Part shown: piece by piece, positions 23,162-35,970 of the stretch | How positions within the stretch are numbered: position 1 is the first letter of the stretch | Layout: every line of letters begins with the position of its first letter | Assembly (NCBI RefSeq): GCF_963259705.1 | Contig: NC_081842.1 | Coordinates: 64,554,787-64,618,786, forward strand | From: Myotis daubentonii | Lineage: Eukaryota; Chordata; Mammalia; Chiroptera; Vespertilionidae | DNA length: 64,000 bases | Direction of reading: 5' to 3' | Notes under the pieces: generated by a model | What the model was told of the DNA's origin: nothing | Databases searched by the model: none | Seen by the model: the letters and a program-made list of their open reading frames with translations, nothing else | Made by a program: the position numbers and the translations under genes

Positions 23162-23931
23162 TTGGGAAAGTTTGTCACCTTTATGTTTGGGCTCTGAGAT
23201 AAAAGAATATTTGGGCTGCTATTTTTGGAGTTGGTGTCCAGAATACAGTGGATATTGAAAGTGAGATTGGAAACCCAATTGCTTTAATCGCCCTCCAGAT
23301 AAACACACAGACTGTAGAGTCTGGTGCATCTCTGAGGTTTCACTTTCCACTGGGCTGACCTCCAGAAAGATACAGCACATCACAGCAGGGCTGGATGTGT
23401 CCCCCCAAGGCTTTGCAGGCAGAACAAGTAGAATTTCCATGGAAACCTTGCATATGCTCATGTGTGCACATCCCCACCTGGCATCCATCCTCCCTGTGAC
23501 CAAGCCAAATGAGGCAATTTGTGCGATGGCCACCGGAAGCAGGGCTTGCTTCATTAGCCCCACACCATGCTAGCAGGATTATAGGGAAAGGGTGTTGGTT
23601 TCCTTTAGGGAATGCAATTTTTTTTTTGTTGGGCCCTTGCCAAAGGTCACACTGACAATGTTTTGAGACAAGCTGGGCCATATAGTCCACGTAACTTTTA
23701 TGTGTTTTGTGGCCAGAGTTCCTTTTGGTAAATAAAATCTAATATAGCAAAGACCTACTTACCTTGGGAGAGGAGGATGCTATTTACCCAATGTAGGAAA
23801 TTGGCAGTGTGTTATCAGAGGGTATTTTCTGAACAAATGTTTAGCCAGAACCTCTCCTATTTGTCTTTTTCAGCCTGAGCATATTCTGTGGAGCGCAATG
23901 CAGTTCCACTCTTATGTTCATGATTTACCCA

Positions 23932-23959
23932 GAGCTTTGGCACAAGCTGTTGTGTATGC
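23932..23959 (+). repeat. 28 bp direct repeat, copy 2
   Basis: GAGCTTTGGCACAAGCTG then TTGTGTATGC, about 800 bp from copy 1. Probably two remnants of one unrecognised older repeat. Confidence 0.8.
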
Positions 23960-24954
23960 AAAAGGAAGTTCATCATTTCTAATTATATTGTGTACCTAGT
24001 CTATTATTTGACACTCCTCTGTGCTGGCAGATCAATTTTATCAACATTCCCTATTGCCAAATATCAAGGTCCTGTGGATTCACATTTTGTTAAGTTTTTT
24101 TAAGGGCTATCATGGAGGCAATATAAATATAGTGATACAGTGTTACACATTCTCACTTTACCATGTCCATCTATGAACCTACCACATCCAATCTATTTGT
24201 GATTTTATACTTTTCAGTAGCCTGAATATTTGTTTTTGACAAATACCCAGGAATGTTGTCACATTGCTGAAAGGATTTTAGTTAGCTCAGGTGACATATG
24301 AAAGGCATTGCACAAAAATTTTAGTGACATGTTGTTTTAATGTTCTTTTTCTCTGCAGGAAAGTGAGAATTAAAAATTGTCCTTTTTTTCTGCATTGTAT
24401 TCTTATTATAATTCTTAATCTTATTTGAAGAATCACATTGTCTGGATGCTTTCTCTAAGATTTCTAACTAAACAGTGCAGGGATATCTCTTCCAATTATT
24501 GCGATGGACCAACCTCCCATGTAGTAGCAATGGTCACTTAACTGATATTGATCCTGGACATACTGAAATAGTTTTCCAACGTGCAGTCCAAATAGGTGGT
24601 AGCACAGCTGTGTCCACTATATCACATGACATAGACCACAATGCAATTATGAAAGCAAAGGGTGTGGAATTCAAGGGTCCATAACATGAACAAATCCAGT
24701 TAACCTTTCACCCATGGACATGATGGGAATGTGTGTGCCCACCAAAGCATCGAGGGGAGAAACTGCCCTACCTGTTTCCAAGAACATCATTTTGTGGAGA
24801 AATGTTTGGCTTTTGGAGTCAGAAACTCAGGTACTTACTTAGTCCAAGTTTTCTGACTATCTTTGTTGTTTTCTTAGGAGAAATAAGTGAAGAGATGTTT
24901 ATAAAAAGGGTCTGATTGATCATAGTTGTTCAGTATATGATTATCCTTACACTT

Positions 24955-25075
24955 TGCTGTGATCTGGTTAGGGCAACAATTATATCTTCATCCCTGGAAT
25001 CCCCCAAACTTAGGACATTGCTTGAAACAGAAAACATTTTATAAATGTTTATTAAGTAAATGCATTAATGCATGA
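24955..25075 (+). repeat. L2 LINE 3' end relic
   Basis: 'gggcaacaattatatcttcatccctggaatccccc' and 'ataaatgtttattaagtaaatgcattaatgcatgaatg' follow the L2 3' consensus. Confidence 0.7.
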
Positions 25076-25096
25076 ATGTTAAAAATGTGAAATGCA

Positions 25097-25305
25097 CACC
25101 TGGCCAGTGTGGCTCAAGTGATGAGCATCAACTATGAACCAGGAGGTCACAGTTCAATTCCCAGTCAGGGCACATGCCCAGGTTGCTGGCTCAATCCCCA
25201 GTGTGGGGCATGCAGGAAGCAGCCAATCAATGATTCTCTCTCATCATTGATGTTTCTATCTCTCTCTTCCTCTCCTTTCATCTCTGAAATAAATAATACA
25301 TATAT
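25097..25305 (+). repeat. Ves SINE
   Basis: Head 'ggccagtgtggctcaagtgatgagcatcaac', B box 'agttcaattcc' and the usual CT-rich body. Imperfect target duplication AAAATGTGAAATGCA (25082-25096) and AAAATTGTGAATTACA (25306-25321). Confidence 0.92.
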
Positions 25306-25321
25306 AAAATTGTGAATTACA

Positions 25322-27178
25322 GACAATCACTCCAGAGATTCAAATTAAAAAAAATTACAGCAAGCCAATAAAAGTATTCCAAGGGCTTGGACCATTTTGT
25401 TTGGTCCAATTATGAGAATAAAGATAGGACTAAGTTTTGAGGAACTTATTGAACAATTGACAGTGATGCTTTAAAAGCTTCTGTTAGAGATGCTAAACAG
25501 TGTGATGTATGAAGTTGATCTTTAAAAATTGTTGTTTTAAAGGAAATGTATGTTGCTTAAAATTAATATTCCTAATGAATAGAAAGCAGAAATACAGAAC
25601 TGTCTCATTTTTAGTATATCTCCATGATAAAATCAAGGGGTTTCACTGCTATTTGCCTCATGAGCCAATGTCTGTAACAAGAAACATCCACAAACACTGA
25701 AAAGAAAACATTTGCCTACTCTACTTTTAGCCTTTCTTGCGACATCAATTCCCACATCAAGAGAAGGTATATTAAAAGGAACTTTCTCAACTTTTATTTT
25801 TAAGTGTGAGTATTTTTGTACTTGTGGATTTACACATCTTCTGAAAATGACTTAAGACTTGCAAATGTACTCTGCTGGTATTAATCTGAACATGTGTTTC
25901 TCTTCTTTGTCTGCCTTTTCTTCCACCTGTTACCCCCTTTTCTTTCATTTCACTCAAAGTGCTTGTGCTGCAATAAAAAAAAAAAGAACATAGTTGCATA
26001 CTACTATTTCTACATGACTAAGGTGGAATCTAGGGATGCAAAAGGAATGGAAAGGATATATCTGCACCTTTGTCCAAGATACATATGTGCCACTTGGATA
26101 TGATTACCGATATCAACAGAAAATTGTTTAAACTGACCAGCCACTATATAATTTAACATATAAACCAAACTCATTTGTTATCCTAATTAATTAAACTTTT
26201 ATATGGCAAATTAAATAATAAAAGCCTATGTATTTTGCAGTTTATTACTGGACAGTTCCTAGAAAATCCTGGAGATACCTACTATATTTGAGTTATTCTC
26301 TGTAAATAAATCACATTAACTGAATCCAGACATCTGAGAAATTTATAAAATGATTAAGATCTAAACCAGCAGTTCTCATTCTAGCTAGATTTCTATTTCA
26401 CGGAATGCTTTAAATTCCCCCAGAACAAGAAAGAGGTAGGATCTAGACAAACCTCAAGTGTAAATAGTAAAATTTATTGGCATATTTTCCCCATCTCCCC
26501 AGCTAGATTCTTAACCCCTTAAGAAATAGATAAAAATTCTATTTTTATCTTCAAACACCCAGCCTAGTGCTCTCACTCTGGGCTTTGATGTTTAACAAAC
26601 ATAAATGAAGGGCATATCCATGGTATTATATTCTATCATTTATTAGATCTTGAATACACCCTGAAATTTGGCAGAGGGATTGGTATCCTTTGGACATGTC
26701 TCATTGATAATGCTCTTGAGAGGGACTTGTCCTCTGGATTTCTGCCTCTATATACCCGCGAACTTCACCACTTACATTGAGGCAGCTAGGGTGAGTCATA
26801 ACTCATACCAATTCAACTGATATTCAAGTTGAGTTTACACATTGTCAGAAAAAATGCAGTCAGACGTCCAGGTGTGTTGGCTGCATTTTTGAGCTTCCCT
26901 GTTTTTGTCATGATTTTTCTTTTCACATGGACAAAAGCTTAGAAGTTTTGAGTTGATATATTCAAAGTCCAAAGTCATAGTTATCTCAATTTCCCAATTT
27001 TCTCACCCCCAAAAAACAAAAACTTCTTCTTTTTATCATTGGGGTCTGTAGAAGAATCCTGCCTGCAATTGGATATGAAATGCTGTCGCATGGAGGAAAG
27101 ACTCAGAGTCCAGATGCTATTATCCACATTTTCCCCACAGCTATATATTTCAAAGTGTTTGAAGGAATATTATTTACC
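25322..27178. other. Intronic sequence, nothing recognised
   Basis: AT-rich. Short open frames with no domain; no SINE, Helitron or LINE could be bounded. Confidence 0.5.
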
Positions 27179-27179
27179 A

Positions 27180-27341
27180 CTAGAGGCCCAGTGCACAAAA
27201 TTTGAGCACTGGTAGGGTCCCTAGCAGCTGCCAGCCAGGTACTTCCTCCCTTCCCCCTGTGGGCCCCACCCCCTGGTTGAACTCCTAGACAAATTCCCGG
27301 TTGAGGGGACAATTTGCATACTACGCTTTTATTATATAGTA
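27180..27341 (-). mobile_element. Helitron H5, minimal 162 bp element
   Basis: CTAG at the left (27180-27183, preceded by A) with hairpin GTGCACAAA/TTTGAGCAC. On the right is TTTGCATACTACGCTTTTATTATATAG, the complement of a HeliBat head whose terminal TC has changed to TA. The two ends are joined by only about 90 bp, including 'cctccccttccccctgtgggcccc'-like GC-rich sequence. Confidence 0.85.
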
Positions 27342-29800
27342 TGAAAGAGCAATGAGCCCAGGCATAACCACAGCTCCTAATCTCTAACCTTTAGTGTCTT
27401 TTCTCTTTTCGTTACTAATTTTCAATAATTGGCAGTTGTAATTCTTGCCAGAAGAAATACCAGAAATTTTTTTTTGTTTTCATTTTTCTTCATTATTTAT
27501 TGAACTGTGCTAGTTTATAAAGCCCATTATGAGTAGTGGTTTTAAGGAGAGTTCAGAAAAATCTCCTAGGAGCTATTGTACAAAATGCTGTTCCATTTCA
27601 TTGTTTTTCCAACTGAAATAGAGCAGCAAATAAATGCAATCAATCTGTGGGGAACCAATTCCTTTTGAGGGCAGGACAATCGAGTTGAGGAAAGTTAAAG
27701 AAGAAGGTTGTGGAGGGTGTTGGAAAAGCAGATAAGAGGGTCAAGGCAGTGAAGGAGGATGAGTGAAGGAGAGAATGCCACTATATACCACCAGGAAAGA
27801 AGAATATTAAGAAAGGAACATAGACACCAAGGAAAGCTAAAGGAACAGAGGAAAAAAATAGGAGGCAAAAATCAACAACAACACTGTGCTGAATCATTAA
27901 CAACTTTGAAATGGAGAGAAGTAGAAAAAGGAAAAGTGAACAGAATATTCCAAAAGGTGGTATCTCCTGGTTATTGTTGGAGGGAAATAGACACAGAAAC
28001 AGATGAAGTCTTCTTTTGTTCTCTTAAGAATGTCATTGTATGATATTTCAGAGCTGGCTTTAGATATGGAAATGAGTTTGTCATTGTCTTGCTTCCTATA
28101 ACAGAGACCATTCTCTGCTTTCAAGTGGGAAAGACATAGCAGAGTAGATTGGACACTATACACAATGGGCTCACTCCTGGCTAAGCAAGAGGTCCCTGGA
28201 AAATAAACGACTTTGAAGTGCTTCAGGGACCATTTTCTTTTTTTAAAGTCTCCCTTTAGAACCCCAAATCTCTGGATCCTTCCATACCCAGCTATCTAAT
28301 TTGCTCCCCACCCCTCAGATTAACAAATGCCAGTCTGTTTTTTTTTTTGTTTGTTTGTTTGGTGTGCAATATTTGGAGTAGAGTTTTCAAATGAAAACAA
28401 TAACCCACTTCATATGTACAATGAATATTTTTGTAAAACTTTCAAGTATTTATGACTCAAATTGAATTACCTTCCTTCAGTATGTGTGTGACCATCTCCG
28501 TGCCTACAGCAGTGTGAAAGTGCTATAAACAAGTTCACTTCTTTAAATGGCTCCTTAACTCCACAGTCTGCAATTTTAAAGTTGAATGGAGGGAATTTAC
28601 TCTCTTCTTTTTTTCCTCACAGTTTAACATTTTCATTTTATGTTTTTAAATCTCTCTTGGCCAAAAACTTGTTCACAACTATAATTATAAATATGGTTGG
28701 TGGTGAATCAGTCCCTAAAATGTTTTCAAAGTTATTTACATTTTAATTGCCTTAAAGTGCTTAAATGCTAAGTATATATATTTAGATTTAGTTTTTCCCA
28801 AATGATTTAATTCAAGTAAACTTTTCTAGATTTGAGACAAAGACCTCACCCTGAATGACTTCACAAAGACTTAATTGGTTTAAGACAAGAACATTTGGTA
28901 TAACTTTGTAGAAACTCAGAAGGCCTCAGGGCCCACAGATAAGTTTTTATGAGTGAGACACAATGATGTCTTTGGTTTTCTAGGGTATGGGAGTGGTAGG
29001 TCTTCTATTCAAAGGGCAAAGTTGCAGTAGATAAAGAATTACAATTGTCCTGGGCCTGTCTCCATTCCAGTGACTCAGTTACTTCTCATCTTTGTACACC
29101 AATGGGCAATGCTGAGTGTTCCCATTATTCTTTTTCAATGAGTTCTTCTTTCACCAAACACATGAAAATAATTTCACATTTTTTTTGCTTTTATGCCTAG
29201 CATTTTAGTGATATAAGGTGATAAGGGAGTGTTTGCTCAAAACTTGTATTCTTATCATTCCTGAGTACATACATCTTTTTCTCCAAATCACAATTTGGTG
29301 GTAAGGAAGGTGTGTGGCCCATTGTTCCAGAGTTACAGTACTACAATTCTTTGGTGAACAGAGCTTTTCTCTAAATATAACTTATATTATCTGGAACTCA
29401 ATTACTTAGGTAGGACATCTCAAAATTTATGGAATTTTCATACAGCACTATACCCCAAAGATGAGTTGGGTAAGCCTGACTAATGTCTGTTATGCTAGCA
29501 GATAATGATTTTTTTCTTTAGTTTAGTATTCTGTATACACATTCATTTAAGATAAAAACATCATTGAAGAGAGCACTTTTGATTCACAATAGTTATAATG
29601 AAAGAGGTAAAGGAAAGAGTGTAGCAAATAAAGCAGAATGACTTTTGTTCTTCAAGTGTCATGATAAATCAATAATTGTTATTAATTTTCAAATTTCTTC
29701 CACATCAAAATATTTCCCATGTGGTATAGCTTTCCCTATTGTTAGAATGTCATCGAAGTTGAAAAACCTAGACTCTCTTTGCTTTTTCTTCTGACATGAG
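27342..29800. other. Intronic sequence, nothing recognised
   Basis: No gene or identified repeat. T-rich runs occur near 28340-28360. 28560-28900 is AT-rich with several TAAT/ATTA sites. Confidence 0.5.
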
Positions 29801-29815
29801 TTGCCAGAAATAGAA

Positions 29816-30037
29816 ATTTTTTGTTTGTTTTTAATTTCTTTATTGATTAAGTTATTACATCCCCACATTACCCCATCCCTCCCACTCATGCCCTCACCCC
29901 CCTCTTGTCTGTGCCCATTGGTTAGGCCTATATGCTTGCATATAGGTCCTTTGGTTGGTCTCTCCCCCTTAACCCCACTCTCCCCTACCTTCCTTCTGAG
30001 GTTTGACAGTTTGATTGATGCTTCTCTGTCTATGGAG
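29816..30037 (-). mobile_element. L1 3' end, 5'-truncated, with target duplication
   Basis: Antisense bat L1 3' UTR: 'aatttctttattgattaag', 'gtctgtgcccattggttaggcc', 'cctttggttggtctctccccc'. Flanked by AGAAATAGAA at 29806-29815 and 30038-30047. Confidence 0.85.
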
Positions 30038-30307
30038 AGAAATAGAAGCTATGTATAGAATATATGCAGAGGATAAACTTGAACTCTGAGGAAAAACTGC
30101 TTTGGTTGTGGCTTATCATTGGAGGTGCCAGGGGCCATTTTCCTAAAGCTTCTATTAAACACAAACACTGGTATCCAAATGAGAAGAGAGCTCACACTAC
30201 CTTTAGTTATATCTATTTATACATGGGCAGAAGAGACCTCATCAAACACTACTAATATACTGTTCTTTTCCTGTTGGTTTTACCATGAGAATTGCTTGGG
30301 GAAAAAA

Positions 30308-30331
30308 AATATATATATATATATACATATA
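30308..30331. repeat. (AT)n short tract
   Basis: AT dinucleotides after an A8 run, with one C interruption. Confidence 0.85.
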
Positions 30332-31102
30332 TAAATTTTAAAAAGCTATTTTGATTTCTCCAGTTTGGAAAGTAATTCAGGAAAAGTTAATCTTTCCTCT
30401 GTGTCTCTATAGTTTATATTATCACTTAGGCATCTTTTATCAAAATAGAGTTATTTGTTCAGAAGTCTCAAACCCACTAGATGTAACCTAAGGGACAGGG
30501 GCATCTCCTCCATGCCTCCAATGGTTACCATAGTTCAATGACTATCCAGTTACATGTGATACTAGAAGTGAATGTGGGATTGGTGAAGGGAAAGAATTTA
30601 TGAACTTTCTTCAATTAAATTTGAGGTTGAGGTTTACGGTGGTTAAGTGACAGGTTTTAAGAATGTGTTGAATTGTAGATATATAATTCATTCATTTGTC
30701 ATTTGTTCACTCATTTGTTCAGTGCATAGTTACAGAGCACCCACACAACTTTCTAAATCATGGAAATATACAAATAAGTGGTCGTGTAGGCTGTGTATAT
30801 TGGAGATGAAAAAAAAAAGTAAAAACCTACGTAAAAATTAGCAACAAAAGATAATAAATATTGAAGTGTGATAAGTATGACATAGTATTTATCATATAGA
30901 GATATAAAGAGTGCACCTGGATGTCTACCTCAGACCAGGGGGTCAGGAAAGACCTCTCTGAAAAGGAAACATTTAGAATAAATTCTAAAAAAAACAAAAT
31001 AAGAGCCAGCTGCATAAAAATCAGAAGAGCATTCTTGAGAAAATAAATGAAAACTGCCTATTTACCCACCACTATGGAATTGATCATAATTAACATTTTG
31101 AG

Positions 31103-31154
<52 letters not shown>
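31103..31154. repeat. (AT)n microsatellite
   Basis: About 25 AT repeats with one C interruption. Confidence 0.95.
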
Positions 31155-31156
<2 letters not shown>

Positions 31157-31429
31157 TGCGTTTGTGTGTGAGTTTCTTTTTCTGCATATGTGTGTATGTA
31201 TAAATGGGCTTTACTATAGAGTATGTTTGCTTTATTCATTCAGCAGTATATTGTGAATATTTTACCAGCCCACTACATTTATTTCTACAATTTACATTTT
31301 AATGACAGTGTGGAATTCAACTAATATTATTTAATCAGCTTCTGCTATTATTTCCACACTTATCTTTTCTCCAATGTTTGGATATCTTGATTTTTATTTT
31401 TGTACAGTGAGGTCTCTGAGATGGGAGTA

Positions 31430-31670
31430 TCAATAATGAAATATTGAAGAGTTCAGGCACAGCAGCCAGCCTGCCTGAGTTTTGACTGGCTATGCCATTT
31501 ATGAGGATGCCATATGTCAGTTGTTAATTTAGGCAAATAGCTTATCCTATCAGTTTTGTCATCTCTAAAATGGGCTTAGTAATAATACTCACATTACAGT
31601 GTTGCTGGTAGGTTTCGCTGAGATAATACTTACAATGTGTACAGAGGAAGTACTGACACCACCTGAGCAT
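31430..31670 (+). repeat. MIR SINE relic
   Basis: 'agttttgactggctatgccatttatgagg', 'aaatagcttatcctatcagttttgtcatctctaaaatggg' and 'gtgttgctggtaggtttcgctgagataa' follow MIR order. Confidence 0.75.
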
Positions 31671-31679
31671 CTCACTACA

Positions 31680-32830
31680 TGTGAGCAACCATTTTTGGTT
31701 CTACAGAATTTTCTGAAGAAGGAAATATATGTGCCAACCAAACATTGTCTTTTATTATTCTAACTGTGGGAGAAGTTTGTGATTTATTTTTAAAATTTTG
31801 TAAGAAAGTTTAGATAAAGTCAAAATTGTGTGTCCAGATACCTCCCCAGAACTGACTCAACAATAGATAAGTTTCCATGACCTATGAAGTCTATGGCTGT
31901 GTTTATTGGGAAGGTTAGAAAAGTTGCAAACTTATTGCTAGGCTCAATATTTGTAGGTAGATAAAGTACTTATATTTTACTCACTGAGGTCTCAATGCTA
32001 AGCAAGAATACATTTCAGCTTTTAGGTTAAGGTCTTACTGTGGGCAACTATTACTAGGTGATAAGGTCTGCCAAAAGGCCAGGTAATGAGAAAAGGACAC
32101 ACAAATGAAATGTGATTGGGATTAAAATAATTGAAGATGTTGTGACCTTCATGACTTTAGGTCATCACATTGCCCCTGGCCTGAGTGTTCTTAACCTAAG
32201 GTTCCCATAATAGGCTTCATGGTGTGTGACATCCATCTGAAATTGTTGATATTCTAAAATAAGAAGGTCACTTGATGAGCATCGAATTAATGTAAAGAGA
32301 GTTAGCAGGAATAACTGAATGAAGAGAACCTGATGATTCCGTCAAATTGTATTTATTTGTTTGTTTATTCATTTGTTTGTTTTTTACTCAGGGCCTGAGA
32401 AAAACTTAAAATGGTCTGTGATATTCTTAAAACCCAGAGTCCAAACCAAAACTTTGCATGAATCGATATTTGGAGTTTTTCTAAGTAGAAGTTAAATAGA
32501 CTTAATTGTGTGTGTGTGTGCATGTGTGTGCATTTTCATTCTACCAGGAACTTTATTCCAACAGATAGCCATAAGATTGTTATCTGTGAAGAAATGGTTG
32601 GGACTAATATTATACAATACCTTATATCTTATACCAAACTGATTTAAGATGACTTAACTATGCATGCAAGTAATATTTATTAAAAGAGTCAAAGAAATGA
32701 AGGCAAAGGGAAAATGACCAAAAAAAAAGATGAATACAGCAAATGTTGAGGTTAGGACACAAAATATGCACAAAAATTATATGCACACATGACAGGGTTA
32801 TCATAAATATGGCTCTGGCAGTTAGCTCCA
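31680..32830. other. Intronic sequence, nothing recognised
   Basis: AT-rich with a short (TG)n near 32506-32530 and TTTG-rich sequence near 32355-32385. No gene. Confidence 0.5.
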
Positions 32831-32835
32831 AATGG

Positions 32836-32892
<57 letters not shown>

Positions 32893-32946
32893 TAGAGGTA
32901 GATAGATAGATAGATGATTGATAGATAAATATAGAGATAGATAGAT

Positions 32947-32992
<46 letters not shown>

Positions 32993-32996
32993 GATA
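32836..32996. repeat. (GATA)n microsatellite
   Basis: About 160 bp of GATA repeats with interruptions near 32890-32950. Likely length-polymorphic. Confidence 0.97.
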
Positions 32997-33176
32997 TAGC
33001 TGGCAGTCTCACATTACATCCTACATTTTTACTCAACTGGTAGGTTGACTTGAGCTCCTAGTTCTTCCTTTCCCCAGCACAACTCAACTTGTTGCTATCT
33101 AAATTATGATTTTGACAAAAATTGTTATGCAAATAGTACCTCTACGATAGAAATAAGATGTGAAATCACATTTTAA

Positions 33177-33346
33177 AATTTTGTCTAAAATATTTTTATT
33201 GATTTTTAAATAGGAAGGGAGACAGGGAGAGAGAAACCTCAACGTGAGAGTGTAACACCTATCAGCTGCCACCTGCATAACCCCCAATGGTGATTGAGCC
33301 CACAACCCTGGGAATTGAACCAGAAACCCCTCAGTCCACAGGATGG
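33177..33346 (-). repeat. Ves SINE (old, incomplete)
   Basis: Antisense body 'tttttattgattttt', 'cctatcagctgccacctgcataaccccc', 'aattgaaccagaaacccctcag'. Imperfect duplication TGTGAAATCACATTTTAA (33159-33176) and a 19 bp relative at 33347-33365. The A-box end is lost. Confidence 0.8.
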
Positions 33347-33412
33347 TGTGAAATGGCATTTTTAATGCCAGAATATGTAGTGGTATATATCCATCAGTAA
33401 GCATTCTGGCTA

Positions 33413-33526
33413 TTCAAGTGTGTGGTCCTTCGACCAGCAGAGACTCAGACTTGCTGAATCAGAATCTGCATTCTAAAAGATCCCCAGCATACTTGTATAC
33501 ACATTGAAGTTTGAAAAGCAAGATCT
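33413..33526 (+). repeat. MER5A-type hAT MITE relic
   Basis: 'gtgtggtccttcgaccagcagagactcag', 'gctgaatcagaatctgcattcta' and 'acattgaagtttgaaaagca' match MER5A. Confidence 0.75.
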
Positions 33527-34389
33527 TATGATCAAAAATTCCATTTTAAATATTGACAATAACAAATTTCATAAGTGATGAGGAGTGGGATTTTAGTGTA
33601 ATGTAAAACAAAAATTAACTTGGATTTAGATTTGTATTTTAGTCCTGACTCTGCTTCCTATTTTCATTTATTCAAGAATCAATTAGTATTTACCTCCTCC
33701 TCTTCATCAGGCATGTGTGTAGGTGATGGGGACACAAAGATAAGTAAGACAGAGCCTCTGTAAATCTGAGTGAATCTGCGAAAAGGTGGTAGATTGAGCA
33801 CATCCAATTTTGTTCTCCCCCAAACTCTACTAAACCTGCTCTACAGGGATTTTTTCCCCCCTCTAAAGTCAAATGTACTAGGGAAGAAGGGGAGAACAGG
33901 ACAGGAGAGCACCGCCAAAGCAATTATGCAAGCTGGAAAGCAGTTGGATGAGTGAAACTGTTTAAGCAAACATGAAAATGCTGACACCTAAGCCAATAAC
34001 GAAGAGGACTGAGAACTGAACCAATTCTTCCCACTAAATCCCCAAAGCATCCAGGAATTGGCAGCATCATATACCACTGGAAATAGGGGGAAGATCAAGG
34101 TGGAGATGGAGGGGCAACTAAAATAAGCAAAATTATTTTAATGATATTTAAAAATGAGTTAAATTCCTAGATCTCTTTCTTTGTTCATGCCCCTGGCTGA
34201 CTCTCCTTCACTAAACTAAGCAAAATAATTTAGATTCATTCTCTGGAGGAAGTAAAACAGGATCTCTGGACTGGGGAAAACCAGATACAGTTGAAGGTTG
34301 GATACATGATATTTTTGTATTAAGTATGAAACCCAGTCCTAATTCTCCACTGAGACTCCAGAATAATGGCAGCCAGATTTTACCTTCTG

Positions 34390-35272
34390 TGCAGAATATT
34401 GTAACTAACTCAAAAGGAAAGATCTAAAAAAAAAGTTATCACGTAAAAAATATGAATCCATAATGATATAAATAAATGATTAAGTAAAAAAATGTGGGAA
34501 GAAACAAATCTTCTATGCAGAAGTGTTCCAAATAATCTAGGTAGATATTGTTCCTTCCAGGAGGTGGAGGTGGAGCATAATTATTTACTCCTTGAGTGTG
34601 GGCTGCTCTTAGTGTTTTCCTTCCAAAGAGGACAATATGCAAAGGAAGAAATAAAAAATAAAAAAAGAAAACAGTGGAGAAACCTGCCAAACTCTGCCCG
34701 AGCCAGGTGATCAAGGTCAATGTGGTTAAGTCAAGATCAAGAGTGACAAGTCATGTTGACAGCATGTAGTCTTCCTAATCTGAGGTGATAAAAATGGCAC
34801 TATACCCCTGTGGTGTCCTCCCCAAAATGCATAAACCCCATTTAATTATGAGAAGAATACCAGACAAATTCTTATAGAGGGGCCTTCAACAAAATGTCTC
34901 AACACTGTCAAAATAATCAAAAGCAAAATCAAGGCAGAGAAATGTCACAGCCAAGAGGATCCTGAAGAGACATGTCAATCAATGTGGCATCCTGGCTGTG
35001 AACCCAGAGGAGAAGAAAGACAGGCAAAAACTACGGGAATGTGATCCTGGAAGAGAATATGGACATTAGGCAAAAACTAAAGCAGTTTAATTTAGTTAAT
35101 AACAATGTATCAATATTAGATCATTAATTATGACAAATGTGCCATACTAGTGTAATATTTTAATAATAAGGAGGAGTTGGTGTGGATTTTATGAGAAGTT
35201 TATACTGACTTTGCAATGGTTCTATACATTTAAAATTGTTCTAACAAATAAAACTTATTTTTAAAATAATAA
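34390..35272 (+). repeat. L1ME-type 3' region, old
   Basis: 'cttcaacaaaatgtctcaacactgtcaaaataatc', 'aaactaaagcagtttaatttagttaataacaatgtatcaatatt', 'tgtgccatactagtgtaatattttaataataagg' and 'ttctaacaaataaaactta' follow the order of ancient L1ME 3' UTRs. Confidence 0.75.
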
Positions 35273-35299
35273 CACCCCTGTGACTATTTTGTAACTACT

Positions 35300-35400
35300 A
35301 ATTTGGACTTCTTAATCACTTCACCTTTTTTCACCCAGTCTCCCAACCCCCTCTCCTCTGGCAACCATGAAACTAATACAAAATAATTTTGAATGTAAAT
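35300..35400. repeat. Small L1-like fragments
   Basis: 'ttttttcacccagtctcccaaccccctctcctctggcaacc' looks antisense L1. The following 'aaactaatacaaaataattttgaatgtaaatt' looks sense L1 3' end. Orientation mixed; low confidence. Confidence 0.45.
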
Positions 35401-35634
35401 TATAATTGAAAAATAAAATAATAAATAGTGGGGAAGGGATAGGCTTTGTTGCTCCTCTAAGAAAACTTATAGTAAAGTTTCTAGTCAAGGAATCCCACCC
35501 AGACCATCAGAATATCTCATCACCATTTTTAAACTCATTATACCAGTTGCATTTATTTAACTTACCAGTATTTTAGACATCACCTTTCCGGTGATGTACT
35601 GTTTTGATTATACATTGCTAAATAAAAATAAAAA

Positions 35635-35970
35635 ATAAAAATACCCAAATCTTAGTGGCTTAAAATAACAACCACTTTGTTATATTTCAATATCCAGGAA
35701 TTTGAACAGGGATTGAGGAGGTGATTCATTTTTTCTATGCGGTGTTGACTCGGGTTGCTTTATGCAATTCTGCCCAAAATTGGATTGCAGGGTCCAGGTG
35801 GGTTTCACTCACTTTCTGGCACCTTTAAAGGATGACTGGAAGGCTGGACTTGGCTAGATATCTAGGCCAGATACCTGCCTGTACATGGACTACCCAGCAT
35901 GGAAGCCTCATGATAGTCAAACTTTTAACATGGCTGGAGAGTCTTCCAAGACTCACTTATATTTTATTCC
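35635..35970. repeat. Old interspersed repeat, family not assigned
   Basis: 'aatcttagtggcttaaaataacaaccactttgtta', 'gggttgctttatgcaattctgcc' and 'atgactggaaggctggacttggctaga' resemble a widespread mammalian repeat. I could not name the family with certainty. Confidence 0.5.

Larger units (their letters stand above)
20680..25080. other. Intronic sequence, mostly unannotatable
   Basis: No gene. 21770-22140 resembles an old interspersed repeat ('gagggaatttattgattcacataagtaagg') of unassigned family. 23033-23066 is a short (TTG)n/T-rich tract. A 28 bp near-identical direct repeat lies at 23134-23161 and 23932-23959. Short open frames here lack domains and splice context. Confidence 0.5.

Noticed and set aside
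24475..24684. 69-codon open frame
   Set aside because: Short, isolated, with no domain or splice context in intronic sequence.
26362..26450. Possible hAT terminus 'ccagcagttctcattctag'
   Set aside because: No partner inverted repeat or target duplication found nearby.
32836..32996. Regular short repeats resembling an array
   Set aside because: Pure GATA microsatellite without spacers; CRISPR arrays are not expected in a mammalian nuclear genome.
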